From NCBI GenBank assembly GCA_030066905.1, contig JASJAR010000006.1:121654-185653 (forward strand): a stretch of DNA of 64,000 nt. Direction: 5' to 3'. The notes below the pieces were generated by a model, which saw only the letters and a program-made list of their open reading frames with translations, did not search any database and was not told the origin of the DNA. This stretch comes from Paracoccaceae bacterium (lineage in GTDB: Bacteria; Pseudomonadota; Alphaproteobacteria; Rhodobacterales; Rhodobacteraceae). How positions within the stretch are numbered: position 1 is the stretch's first letter; the number at the start of each line of letters is the position of its first letter. Of this stretch, positions 36,204-44,497 are shown one piece after another. A program made the translations under genes and the position numbers.

Positions 36204-36989
36204 ATGAGCGTCGCCCCCCTCGGCCAGCGCGCCCCGATCCTGCATATGCGGGAGATCGACAAGACCTTCACCGGTGGCGTCGTGGCGCTGAGGCGCATGT
36301 CTCTAGAGGTCAATGAAGGGGATTTCATCTCCCTCCTTGGCCCCTCGGGCTGCGGCAAGTCCACGGCTCTGCGGCTGATCGCGGGGCTGATGCCGCCCAC
36401 TTTGGGGCGCATCGAGTGGGAAGGGGGCCAGGGGGCCGGCGATTTGGGCGTGGTGTTCCAGGAACCCACGCTCATGCCCTGGGCGACGGTGGAGCAAAAC
36501 GTCTGGCTGCCGTTCCGTCTGCGCGGCCAGTCGCTCGCCTCGGTGCGCGAAAAGATCGTCGAGGCGCTCGCGCTCGTCGGCCTTGAGAAGTTCGCCAAAA
36601 GCTACCCCCGGGAGCTTTCGGGGGGGATGAAAATGCGGGTCTCCATCGCGCGCGCGCTGGTGACCCGGCCCCGGCTCATCCTGATGGACGAGCCCTTCGC
36701 CGCCCTCGACGAGATCACCCGCCAGAAGCTCAACGACGACCTGCTCTCGCTCAAGGCCAAGACCGGGGCGACGGTGATCTTCGTCACACACTCCGTCTTC
36801 GAAAGCGTCTTTCTCTCCGACCGCATCCTCGTAATGGCCGCCCGCCCCGGACGGGTGATCCGCGAGTTCCAGATCGACGCGCCCTATCCGCGCGGGATGG
36901 AATGGCGCACCGCCAAGGAATACGGCGAAATCGCCCGCGAGACGTCCGACACGCTCCACGGAGCCCTTGCCCCGGAGGCCGCCGAATGA
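36204..36989 (+). CDS. ABC transporter ATP-binding protein (SsuB/TauB/ThiZ type)
   Basis: A 261-residue ATPase. Walker A is GPSGCGKST near residue 46, signature LSGGMKMRVSIARAL near 140, Walker B ILMDEPFAALDE near 160, and the switch His in FVTHSVFE. The C-terminal RVIREFQIDAPYPR is typical of ATPases for nitrate, sulfonate, taurine and pyrimidine-type importers. It starts 8 nt after the binding-protein stop and overlaps the permease start (ATGA). Confidence 0.92.
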   Translation: MSVAPLGQRAPILHMREIDKTFTGGVVALRRMSLEVNEGDFISLLGPSGCGKSTALRLIAGLMPPTLGRIEWEGGQGAGDLGVVFQEPTLMPWATVEQNVWLPFRLRGQSLASVREKIVEALALVGLEKFAKSYPRELSGGMKMRVSIARALVTRPRLILMDEPFAALDEITRQKLNDDLLSLKAKTGATVIFVTHSVFESVFLSDRILVMAARPGRVIREFQIDAPYPRGMEWRTAKEYGEIARETSDTLHGALAPEAAE

Positions 36990-37864
36990 CGATTGCCGAC
37001 ACCACCGAACTCCCCGCCAGAAGCGACGCGGGCCAAGGCCCCGTCTTCGATGCCGACGAAGAGCGCCGCGCGCGCAAGAAGCGGATCGAGGGCATCGCGA
37101 AATACGTGATCCCCTTGGCGGTGATGTCGATTGCGATCTGGTATTGGGACCGGATCGTCGTTTGGAACGAGATCGAGCCATACATCCTGCCGCGCCCGGG
37201 GCTGGTGCTGCAAACGCTCATCGAGGATTGGGGCACACTCTCGGCCTCGCTTCTCATCACGCTGCAAATCACCGGGCTCGCCCTCGGGGTGGCGGTGATC
37301 GGCGGGGTGGGGCTGGCGATCATCTTCTCCCTGTCGCGTTATGCGGAGATGTCGTTTTCGCCCTTTGCGGTGATCTTGCAGGTCACCCCGATCGTCTCGA
37401 TCGCGCCCTTGATCTTCATCTACATCGAAAGCCGGATGGTGGGCTTGTTGCTCTGCGCCTGGATCGTGGCGTTCTTCCCGATCCTTGCCAATACCACGCT
37501 CGGCCTCAAGTCCGCCGACCATAACCTCCGCGACCTGATGACGATCTACCGTGCCAATCGCTGGCAGCGGCTGCGTTACTTGCAACTCCCCTCCGCACTT
37601 CCCTACTTTCTCGGCGGGCTCAAGATCGCCGGGGGCCTCGCACTCATCGGTGCGGTGGTCGCCGAGTATGTCGCCGGGACCGGCGGGATCGGCACGGGGC
37701 TCGCCTTCCGCATTCTCGAAGCGGGGTATCGCCTGCAAATCCCGCGGATGTTTGCCGCGCTCATTCTGATCGCCGTGACCGGGGTGATCATCTACGCCAC
37801 GACATCGCTGATCGCCCATCTTGCCCTGAGGAAGTGGCACGAATCGGCGCTGAAACGAGACTAG
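36986..37864 (+). CDS. ABC transporter permease (SsuC/ThiX type)
   Basis: A 292-residue membrane protein of the binding-protein-dependent permease family. A basic cytoplasmic N-terminus is followed by six predicted helices. The coupling loop reads NLRDLMTIYRANRWQRLRYLQLPSALPYFLGGLKI, an EAA-like motif of this group. It forms the channel for the importer with the binding protein and ATPase encoded just before it. Confidence 0.92.
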   Translation: MTIADTTELPARSDAGQGPVFDADEERRARKKRIEGIAKYVIPLAVMSIAIWYWDRIVVWNEIEPYILPRPGLVLQTLIEDWGTLSASLLITLQITGLALGVAVIGGVGLAIIFSLSRYAEMSFSPFAVILQVTPIVSIAPLIFIYIESRMVGLLLCAWIVAFFPILANTTLGLKSADHNLRDLMTIYRANRWQRLRYLQLPSALPYFLGGLKIAGGLALIGAVVAEYVAGTGGIGTGLAFRILEAGYRLQIPRMFAALILIAVTGVIIYATTSLIAHLALRKWHESALKRD

Positions 37865-37868
37865 AGAC

Positions 37869-39155
37869 ATGGACTTCATGGCGCTGCCCGATGCCGGCCC
37901 TGACGCCGGCCCGGTTCGGTTGGAAAATCTCACAATTCCGGGATGTCTGGTGGGGGAAGGCGAGAGTCTCGTATCGGCTTCGCTCACGCTCGCAGGCGGC
38001 AATATCGTCGAGGGCGACCCCGCAGCCTCGGCGGTCGATGTGGGCCGGGCGATGGTCTTTCCCGCCTTCGTCGACATGCACACCCATCTCGACAAGGGCC
38101 ATATCTGGGCGCGAAGCCCGAACCTCGACGGCACGTTCGACGGGGCGATCAACGCGGTGCGCGAGGACGCCCCGGCGCGGTGGAATGCCGAGGACCTGCG
38201 CGCGCGGATGGAGTTCGCCCTGCGGTCGGCCTATGCCCATGGCACCGGCGCCATCCGCACCCATCTCGACAGCCACGCGCCCCAGGACGGCATCTCCTGG
38301 CCGCTTTTCGCCGAGATCCGCGCCGAATGGGCCGACAGAATCGCGCTGCAAGCGGCCTGCCTTGTCTCCTGCGAGTATCTCGACACGCCCGAGGACTTCC
38401 ACGCCACCGCCGACCGGGTGGCGGCCGCGGGCGGCGTGCTCGGCATGGTCACCTACCCGACCCCGAACCTCCCCGCCCAGATCGACGGCTTCTTCGCCGC
38501 AGCCCTTGAGAGGGGCCTGTCGGTCGACTTCCATGTCGACGAGACCATGGACCCCGCAGTCAACACGCTACGCGACATCGCGGCGAAAGTGATCGAGATC
38601 GGCTTCGACGCCCCCGTCGTCGTCGGCCATCTCTGCTCGCTTTCCACCATGCCGGAGGCCGAAGCGCTCTCCACCCTCGATCTTGTGGCGAAAGCCGGGC
38701 TTCATGCCGTCAGCCTGCCGATGTGCAACCTCTACCTCCAAGACCGTCACGGGGGCCGCACCCCGCGCAATCGCGGCATCACCCTCGTCCATGAGATGAA
38801 GGCGCGCGGCATCAACGTCGCGTTTGCCTCCGACAACACCCGAGACCCGTTCTACGCCTATGGCGACATGGACATGATCGAGGTGATGCGCGAGGCGACG
38901 CGGATTGGGCATCTCGACCATGCGGACCCCGACTGGGCCCATGCCTTCCTGACCAACCCCGCCGCCGCCTGCGGCTTTGCCGCCCCGAGCCTCGCCCCCG
39001 GCGCGCCGGCGGACCTCGTGATCTGCAAGGCCCGGTCCTGGACCGAGCTCTTTGCCCGCCCGCAAACCGACCGTATCGTGCTGCGCGCCGGCCGGGCCAT
39101 CGAACGCACCCTGCCGGATTACGCCGAGCTTGACCATCTGATGGAGCCGATATGA
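37869..39155 (+). CDS. Cytosine-deaminase-like metal-dependent amidohydrolase
   Basis: A 428-residue amidohydrolase closest by eye to CodA and related N-heterocycle deaminases. Metal ligands are H71 and H73 in FVDMHTHLDKGHIW, the HVDET segment near residue 226, GHLCSLS near 258, and the Asp in FASDNTRDPFYAYGDMDM. That last segment is the deaminase fingerprint. It likely removes an amino group, or opens an amide, from the imported heterocycle. It begins 4 nt after the permease stop. The exact substrate is unknown; cytosine itself is not certain since true CodA clusters usually carry CodB permease. Confidence 0.85.
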   Translation: MDFMALPDAGPDAGPVRLENLTIPGCLVGEGESLVSASLTLAGGNIVEGDPAASAVDVGRAMVFPAFVDMHTHLDKGHIWARSPNLDGTFDGAINAVREDAPARWNAEDLRARMEFALRSAYAHGTGAIRTHLDSHAPQDGISWPLFAEIRAEWADRIALQAACLVSCEYLDTPEDFHATADRVAAAGGVLGMVTYPTPNLPAQIDGFFAAALERGLSVDFHVDETMDPAVNTLRDIAAKVIEIGFDAPVVVGHLCSLSTMPEAEALSTLDLVAKAGLHAVSLPMCNLYLQDRHGGRTPRNRGITLVHEMKARGINVAFASDNTRDPFYAYGDMDMIEVMREATRIGHLDHADPDWAHAFLTNPAAACGFAAPSLAPGAPADLVICKARSWTELFARPQTDRIVLRAGRAIERTLPDYAELDHLMEPI

Positions 39156-40558
39156 GCACCGAAGCCGCAATCGCCGCCCTTAAAGACAAGGGCATCGAGA
39201 TCGATCTCAACCCCGCCAGCGTGAAGGCCAAGAGCCGGGATTTCTTCTGGTATTCCCCGGTGCTGAAAGACCGGCTCGACCATGTGGTGGCCGACTTCGT
39301 GGCGACGCCGAAATCCGAGGCCGAGGTGATCGAGGTCTTGCGGGTCTGCTACGCCGAGGACGTCCCCGTCACAACGCGCGGCACCGGTACGGGGAATTAC
39401 GGCCAGGCGATCCCGCTCGCGGGGGGCTGCATTCTGCATCTCAATAAGATGGATACCGTCAAGGAAATCCACCCTGGCCGGGTGATCTGCGAGCCGGGCG
39501 TGCTCCTCAAGGACCTCGATGCGGCCTGCAACGAGACGGGGCAGGAAATCCGCATGTTCTCGTCCACTTGGGCGACGGCGACCGTGGGCGGCTTCATCGC
39601 CGGGGGCTCGGGGGGCATCGGCTCGGTGCGCTGGGGGGCACTGAGAGACCCCGGCAACATCCTGCGCCTGAAGGTGGTGACGATGGAGGAAGAACCGAGG
39701 GTCCTGGAGATCACCGGCAACGACCTCCACCGGGTGAGCCACGCCTATGGCACCAACGGCATCATCACCGAACTCGAACTGCCGCTCGCGCCCGCCTATG
39801 ACTGGAAGGGCATCTTCATCGCGTTCTCCGATTTCGACGAGGCGCTGCGCTACTCTTACGATCTTGCCGCCTGCGACGGGCTTCTGATCAAGCTCGCCTC
39901 GGTCTATGAGGCCCCCATCGCGAAGGACTACTTCCAGCGCGTCGCCCCCTACGTGGAAGAAGCCGACGCGCTCGTGGGCCTCATGGTCGCCCCCCATGCA
40001 ATGGCGCCTTGGGAGACCTTCACCGCCGACTACCCCGGCGCGAAGGTGATCTATATCCAGGGCGAAACCGAGTGGAAGCGCGACCCGGGGCCGGTCTTCG
40101 AATACGGCTGGAACCACACGACGCTCCGGGCGCTGAAGGTCGACCCCTCGATCACGTATCTTCAGATCGCCTACGGCACCGACGACCCCATTGCGCTCGT
40201 CCACAAGGTGCGCGAGCGGCTCTACCCGGAGGTCCTCCAGCACGTCGAGGTGACCCGGGCGAACGGCAAGGTCGCCATGGGCTCCCTGACGCTGGTGAAA
40301 TACACCACCGAGGAGCGGCTCGACGAGATCATCGCCATCCATGAAGAGATGGGGGCGATGAACTTCAACCCCCACCGCTACACGCTCGAAGAGGGCGGGC
40401 GCCAGGCGGTCGACGAACGCCAGCTCGAATTCAAGCGCGAGGCCGACCCCAAGGGGCTATTGAACCCCGGCAAGATGATCGCCTGGGACGACCCCAATTG
40501 GGCCTACGAGAAGATGTACGCCTATCCCGGCCTCAAACCGAAAGCGGCCGCCGAGTGA
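39152..40558 (+). CDS. FAD-linked oxidase (GlcD/VAO-like)
   Basis: A 468-residue flavoprotein of the PCMH (FAD_binding_4) superfamily. The FAD domain holds VPVTTRGTGTGNYGQAIPLAGGCILHL and the GGFIAGGSGGIGSVRWG loop near residue 145. The substrate lobe ends with the LKREADPKGLLNPGKMIAW segment common to this family. It could oxidise a hydroxylated or reduced ring. The gene overlaps the amidohydrolase stop (ATGA) and the next gene's start (TGATG). Confidence 0.85.
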   Translation: MSTEAAIAALKDKGIEIDLNPASVKAKSRDFFWYSPVLKDRLDHVVADFVATPKSEAEVIEVLRVCYAEDVPVTTRGTGTGNYGQAIPLAGGCILHLNKMDTVKEIHPGRVICEPGVLLKDLDAACNETGQEIRMFSSTWATATVGGFIAGGSGGIGSVRWGALRDPGNILRLKVVTMEEEPRVLEITGNDLHRVSHAYGTNGIITELELPLAPAYDWKGIFIAFSDFDEALRYSYDLAACDGLLIKLASVYEAPIAKDYFQRVAPYVEEADALVGLMVAPHAMAPWETFTADYPGAKVIYIQGETEWKRDPGPVFEYGWNHTTLRALKVDPSITYLQIAYGTDDPIALVHKVRERLYPEVLQHVEVTRANGKVAMGSLTLVKYTTEERLDEIIAIHEEMGAMNFNPHRYTLEEGGRQAVDERQLEFKREADPKGLLNPGKMIAWDDPNWAYEKMYAYPGLKPKAAAE

Positions 40559-41055
40559 TGACGGGTCTCTATTCGGTGACCGTTCCGGTGCTGCGCCACT
40601 ACCTCGAACGGCTGGCCCATCTCATCGAGAACGCGCCCGAGGCCCTCTGGCAATCGCGGCTCACCGAGGGCGGGTTCACCGCCCGAGGCCATGCCTTCGC
40701 GGCGCAGAACTTCGCCCTCGGCGCGGTCTTTCCGACCCTGGGCCGGGACCTCCCCGCGCTGCCGGACACAGCCCCCGGACCGGCCGGACTTGCCGCGCGG
40801 ACCGCCGCTATAGACCAACTTCTCGCGCAGGTGTCCGAGGCCGAACTCGACGCCGCCGCGACCCGTGAGGTGCGCCACGAGGCGGGGCAGGGCGACATCG
40901 TCCTTCCGGGCCTCGCCTTCCTCACCCGCTTCGCGCTGCCGAACTTCTTCTTCCACCTCACCACGGCCTATTCGATCCTCCGCGCCGGCGGCGCGGAACT
41001 CGGCAAGGTCGATTTCGACGGGTTCCACATCTACGCCCCCGGTTTCAGGTTTTAG
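40558..41055 (+). CDS. DUF1993 family protein
   Basis: A 165-residue protein matching the DUF1993 pattern: opening LYSVTVPVLRHYLERLAHLIE and closing LPNFFFHLTTAYSILRAGGAELGKVDF. DUF1993 proteins look like four-helix DinB-type metal-binding bundles, which fits residues such as H in NFFFH and H in EVRHEAG. Function unknown. Here it is translationally coupled to a flavin oxidase and followed by two flavodoxin-fold oxidoreductases, which points to a catalytic step in the same pathway. Confidence 0.82.
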   Translation: MTGLYSVTVPVLRHYLERLAHLIENAPEALWQSRLTEGGFTARGHAFAAQNFALGAVFPTLGRDLPALPDTAPGPAGLAARTAAIDQLLAQVSEAELDAAATREVRHEAGQGDIVLPGLAFLTRFALPNFFFHLTTAYSILRAGGAELGKVDFDGFHIYAPGFRF

Positions 41056-41058
41056 CCC

Positions 41059-41640
41059 ATGCCCCGCGCCTTTGTCGTCTTCGCCCATCCCGTCCCCGAA
41101 AGCCTCAATGCGGCCGCCCACGAGGTGGTCGTCGCGACCCTCAAGGGCCGGGGCTGGGAGGTCGACGATTGCGATCTTTACGCCGAAGGGTTCGACCCGG
41201 TGCTCACCACCGAGGAGCGGCGGAACTACCATGACACCGCGATCAACGCCAAACCCGTGCAACCTTACGTGGACCGGCTCCGGGCGGCCGATGCGCTGAT
41301 ATTCTGCAATCCGGTCTGGAACTTCGGCTACCCCGCGATCCTCAAAGGGTTTTTCGACCGGGTGATGCTGCCGGGCGTGGTGTTCCACCTCGCCGACGGC
41401 AAGCTCGTCCCCTGCCTCGACAACATCAAGAAGGCCGCCGCCGTGACGACCTACGGCTCGACCCCCTTGCGCGCCTTTCTTGCCGGCGACCCGCCGAAGA
41501 AGCTCTTCAAACGCGCGGTCTGGGGCACGGTCAGGCCCGAGAAGATGCGCTACATCGCGCAATACGATATGAACAACATCACGCCGGAAGGGTGTCGCGC
41601 GTTCCTCGCGCGGGTCCGCGAAGAGATGGAGGCGTTCTGA
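41059..41640 (+). CDS. NAD(P)H:quinone oxidoreductase-like flavoprotein 1
   Basis: A 193-residue flavodoxin-fold protein of the NQO1/MdaB group. It begins RAFVVFAHPVPESLNAAAHEVVVATLKGRGWEVDDCDLYAEGFDPVL, the conserved opening, and has ADALIFCNPVWNFGYPAILKGFFDRV near residue 80, the FMN-binding loop. It would transfer electrons from NAD(P)H to a quinone-like or heterocyclic substrate. It is followed by a related gene; the two share little beyond the fold, so they are not a recent duplication. Confidence 0.85.
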   Translation: MPRAFVVFAHPVPESLNAAAHEVVVATLKGRGWEVDDCDLYAEGFDPVLTTEERRNYHDTAINAKPVQPYVDRLRAADALIFCNPVWNFGYPAILKGFFDRVMLPGVVFHLADGKLVPCLDNIKKAAAVTTYGSTPLRAFLAGDPPKKLFKRAVWGTVRPEKMRYIAQYDMNNITPEGCRAFLARVREEMEAF

Positions 41641-41641
41641 G

Positions 41642-42277
41642 ATGCGCGCTTTGGTCGTCTACTGCCACCCCAAGGAGGGGTCCTTCGCCTCTGCGGTGCG
41701 CGACCGGGTGCTGGGCCGGCTTCAGGCGGCCGGCGTCGAGACGCGGCTGAGAGACCTCTACGCCGAAGGCTTCCAGCCGGTGCTCACGGGGCGCGAATGG
41801 ACCGGTTATCTCGATTGTCCCCAGAACCGCGACCCCGTCGAGGCCCATGTCGCCGACCTTGAATGGTGTGACACGCTGATCTTCGTCTACCCGACCTGGT
41901 GGTACGGGCTGCCGGCGATGCTCAAGGGCTGGCTCGACCGGGTGCTCCTGCCCGACGTCGCCTTCCTGATGCCGAAAGCGGAAGGCGAGACGATCCGACC
42001 CGGCCTTCACCACATCGAACGCCTCGGGGTCTTCACCACCTGCGGCGCGAGCCGGTGGCTCACATGGCTCGTCGGCGCGCCGGGCCGCCGCACGCTGATG
42101 CGGGGGGTGGGGTTTTTGCTGGCGCCCGGGGCGCGGAAGGTCTTCGCCGCCCATTACCTGATGGACTCGGCCCCCCGGCCCGCCCTGGAGGCCCATCTTG
42201 AGAAGGTCGCGGCCAAGACCGACAAGCTCATCGGCGCGCGACGCGGCCCCGAGCCCAACGGAGTGCCCGCCCAATGA
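41642..42277 (+). CDS. NAD(P)H:quinone oxidoreductase-like flavoprotein 2
   Basis: A 211-residue relative of the preceding gene, with VVYCHPKEGSFASAVRDRVLGRL, ETRLRDLYAEGFQPVLT and TLIFVYPTWWYGLPAMLKGWLDRVLLP. It is slightly longer at the C-terminus. Two such enzymes in one operon suggest two reductive steps, or a heterodimer. The stop overlaps the creatininase start (ATGA). Confidence 0.85.
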   Translation: MRALVVYCHPKEGSFASAVRDRVLGRLQAAGVETRLRDLYAEGFQPVLTGREWTGYLDCPQNRDPVEAHVADLEWCDTLIFVYPTWWYGLPAMLKGWLDRVLLPDVAFLMPKAEGETIRPGLHHIERLGVFTTCGASRWLTWLVGAPGRRTLMRGVGFLLAPGARKVFAAHYLMDSAPRPALEAHLEKVAAKTDKLIGARRGPEPNGVPAQ

Positions 42278-43068
42278 GCCGTTACTGGATGGACTACCGG
42301 GCCACCGATCTCAAGATCGACCCAGAGCGAACGATCGCCATCCTGCCGACGGCGGCGGTCGAACAGCACGGGCCGCATCTTCCGGTGGGGGTGGACACGT
42401 TCATCAACGAGGGGCTTTGCACGCTTCTGGCCGAACGCTGCCCCGAGGCCCTCGACATCCGGCTTTTGCCCGTCCAGGCGGTGGGGAAGTCGAACGAGCA
42501 TCTCTGGGCCGCCGGCACGCTGACGCTCACCGCCGGGACCGCGCTTCGGGCCTGGACCGAGATCGGGCTCTCGGTCGCGCGCGCCGGGGTGAAGAAGATG
42601 CTCATCCTCAATTCCCATGGCGGGAACACCGATCTCATTTCCATCGTCTCGCGAGAGCTCAGGGTTAAGGCGGGGATGTATTGCGTGCGCATGGGCTGGG
42701 GGGCGGGCGGGGTGCCCGAGGGGCTCTTCAGCGCGCAGGAGCTGGCCCAGGGCATCCATGGCGGGGACAACGAGACCTCGCTCATGCTCCATTTCCGCCC
42801 CGACACGGTGGATATGTCGAAGGCCGAGGATTTCCGTTGGACCCATAGCCAGGGCGACATCCCGCCAGTGGGGGGTGTGGCCCATGGCTGGATCGCCTCG
42901 GATGTGCATCCCGTCGGCGTGGCCGGGGAGGCCCAGCTTGCCGATGCGGAGAAGGGCAGGGCGACGGCGGAGCATTATGTGGCCCATGTGATCGAGGTGC
43001 TGGAAAAGATCGCGGCCCAGGATGTGTCGGGGTTCACGGTGGTCGCGGACCCTTTTCCGGCGGGGTAG
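42274..43068 (+). CDS. Creatininase-family amidohydrolase
   Basis: A 264-residue metal-dependent cyclic-amide hydrolase. Metal ligands are visible: E in AAVEQHGPHLPVGVD, H in the same motif, then D, and H in LILNSHGGNTDL, and E in HGGDNETSLMLHF. The opening AILPTAAVEQHGPHLP is the family signature. Creatininases open small lactam rings such as creatinine or formamide-type pyrimidine products. It closes the operon; downstream is a repeat-rich spacer, so the transcript likely ends at 43.1 kb. Confidence 0.88.
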   Translation: MSRYWMDYRATDLKIDPERTIAILPTAAVEQHGPHLPVGVDTFINEGLCTLLAERCPEALDIRLLPVQAVGKSNEHLWAAGTLTLTAGTALRAWTEIGLSVARAGVKKMLILNSHGGNTDLISIVSRELRVKAGMYCVRMGWGAGGVPEGLFSAQELAQGIHGGDNETSLMLHFRPDTVDMSKAEDFRWTHSQGDIPPVGGVAHGWIASDVHPVGVAGEAQLADAEKGRATAEHYVAHVIEVLEKIAAQDVSGFTVVADPFPAG

Positions 43069-43154
43069 GGGTCGCGTTGCCGCAGTTGCGTGCCCGAACC
43101 GCGAGGTTGGGCTCTTGGGCTGGAGCGGACGTGCGGGTCTTGCTCCGGTAGCCC

Positions 43155-43240
43155 TTGACGAAACACGCCCCGGACGTGATCCGGGGCCCCGATCCACCGG
43201 AGTGCCGAACCTATCGAGGTCCCGGGTCAAGCCCGGGACG
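43155..43240 (+). repeat. Dispersed paired-hairpin repeat
   Basis: Hairpins CCCCGGA/TCCGGGG (43168-43186) and TCCCGGG/CCCGGGA (43220-43238). It starts about 87 bp past the creatininase stop and may act as the operon's transcript end or mRNA 3' stabiliser. Confidence 0.8.
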
Positions 43241-43358
43241 CGGGTTTTTGGGGTCGGGGCGGGCAGAATGAACGTCCCCGTCAAGGCCAAAACCAACGCC
43301 CAGCTTCAGTCGCTTCCAACCCCGCTCGGGATCGTCCCGCTTGCCCCGTACCCCGAAC

Positions 43359-43584
43359 CACCGCACGGTGGTCCTACCCTCCGTCAACCTTTCCGGGCGA
43401 TACCTCACCCCGCGATGCGCATCGCCAGACGGCCCTCGGGCCGTCCCGGACCCGGGTAAAAACCGGCCCGGGGCGGTACCGGTGACAGTGGATCCACTGC
43501 TTCATGGGACCCGACCGCTCCATACCCCGCCATACGGCAGCCCCAGACCGCCCCCGTCAAACCCCGGGCCGGCGGCAAACGGCG
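43359..43584 (+). repeat. 226-bp palindrome-rich intergenic repeat, copy 2
   Basis: Matches copy 1 at 34330-34555 with few substitutions and small indels, mainly near the middle and the right end. It preserves each palindrome, including GCGATGCGCATCGC and GTGGATCCAC. Confidence 0.85.
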
Positions 43585-43663
43585 TTGGGGACGCGGATGG
43601 CCGGTGTTGAAGCGAAGCGTTGGTCTTTGCCCGGAGCGGACGGTTGGCGCGCGCTCCAAAGCC

Positions 43664-43750
43664 TTGGCAGAACACGCCCCGGACGTGATCCGGGGCCCCG
43701 ATCCACCGGAGTGCCAAGCCTATCGAGGTCCCGGGTCAAGCCCGGGACGG
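43664..43750 (+). repeat. Dispersed paired-hairpin repeat following the 226-bp repeat
   Basis: Same element as 43155-43240 and 34631-34714. The gap after the 226-bp repeat is 79 bp here and 75 bp at the other locus, so the two repeats have travelled as a unit. Confidence 0.8.
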
Positions 43751-43839
43751 GGTCGTTCGCCGCCCTGCCGGTCTGCCGTTGTGGCCGGTATTCGCGCCCC
43801 GCTCCGATCTCGTTACAGCCTTGCTGACACCAGACGCCT

Positions 43840-44442
43840 TCAGAAGAGCAGGGCGATGGGGATCGACGCGGCGAGGCACATGACGCCGGCGGCAAGGAGC
43901 ACATAGAGCCCGTCGGCGGCGAGAAAGCCCACCGAGAAAAGCAGGACCGCGCTGGCGAGGATCGACGAGGAGAACGGCACCAGTTCCAGAAACGGCATCG
44001 CCATGCCGCAGGAGGCGCAGGCGAGCCGCGCGAAAGTGGCGACCGGCTCGGCGACGAGGAAGTGCAGCCGGTTGCGCGAATGCCGGTCGATCCACCGCGC
44101 CATCGGGCTCGCCCGGCTGACGGCCTGCGCAAGCCGCGCCCCCGAGATCGTGCGCCGCTTCAGAAAGCCCGGCAGCCAGAGATGACGCCGTCGCGCGGCC
44201 ATCTGGAGTGCGACGAGCGCAATCGTCGCCCCGAGGATCGTCGGCAGAAACGGGATGCCCGAGAGCGGCGTGACCACGATCAGCGCCGGCACCACGAGGA
44301 GCGGCACGAAACTCGCCTCGCCGAACCCTTCGAGGATATCGGCCACGCTCACCCGGTCCTGCCCGGCAAGGTCGATGAGCCGTAGCGTGATGCCCTCCAT
44401 GCCCGGGACCGGCGGCGGCGGCTCGGGCGCGGGCCCGCTCAC
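43840..44442 (-). CDS. exoD: ExoD-family membrane protein
   Basis: A 200-residue integral membrane protein with the ExoD pattern: VSVADILEGFGEASFVPLLVVPALIVVTPLSGIPFLPTILG near residue 35-75, RRRHLWLPGFLKRRTI, then three C-terminal hydrophobic segments. ExoD was first linked to exopolysaccharide production and alkali tolerance in rhizobia; its biochemical role is unknown. The start is GTG at 44440-44442, or ATG at 44398-44400, which would remove a proline-rich tail. Confidence 0.85.
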   Translation of the reverse strand: MSGPAPEPPPPVPGMEGITLRLIDLAGQDRVSVADILEGFGEASFVPLLVVPALIVVTPLSGIPFLPTILGATIALVALQMAARRRHLWLPGFLKRRTISGARLAQAVSRASPMARWIDRHSRNRLHFLVAEPVATFARLACASCGMAMPFLELVPFSSSILASAVLLFSVGFLAADGLYVLLAAGVMCLAASIPIALLF

Positions 44443-44497
44443 GCCGTCCCGCCCGGGCGGTCGAGGGCCGTCGCCGTGGCGCGGGGTGCGGCCATCG

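Larger units (their letters stand above)
43069..43839. other. Long convergent intergenic region filled with repeats
   Basis: About 770 bp between the creatininase and exoD-like genes with no credible frame. It contains two paired-hairpin repeats (43155-43240 and 43664-43750) and the second copy of the 226-bp repeat (43359-43584). Confidence 0.7.
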
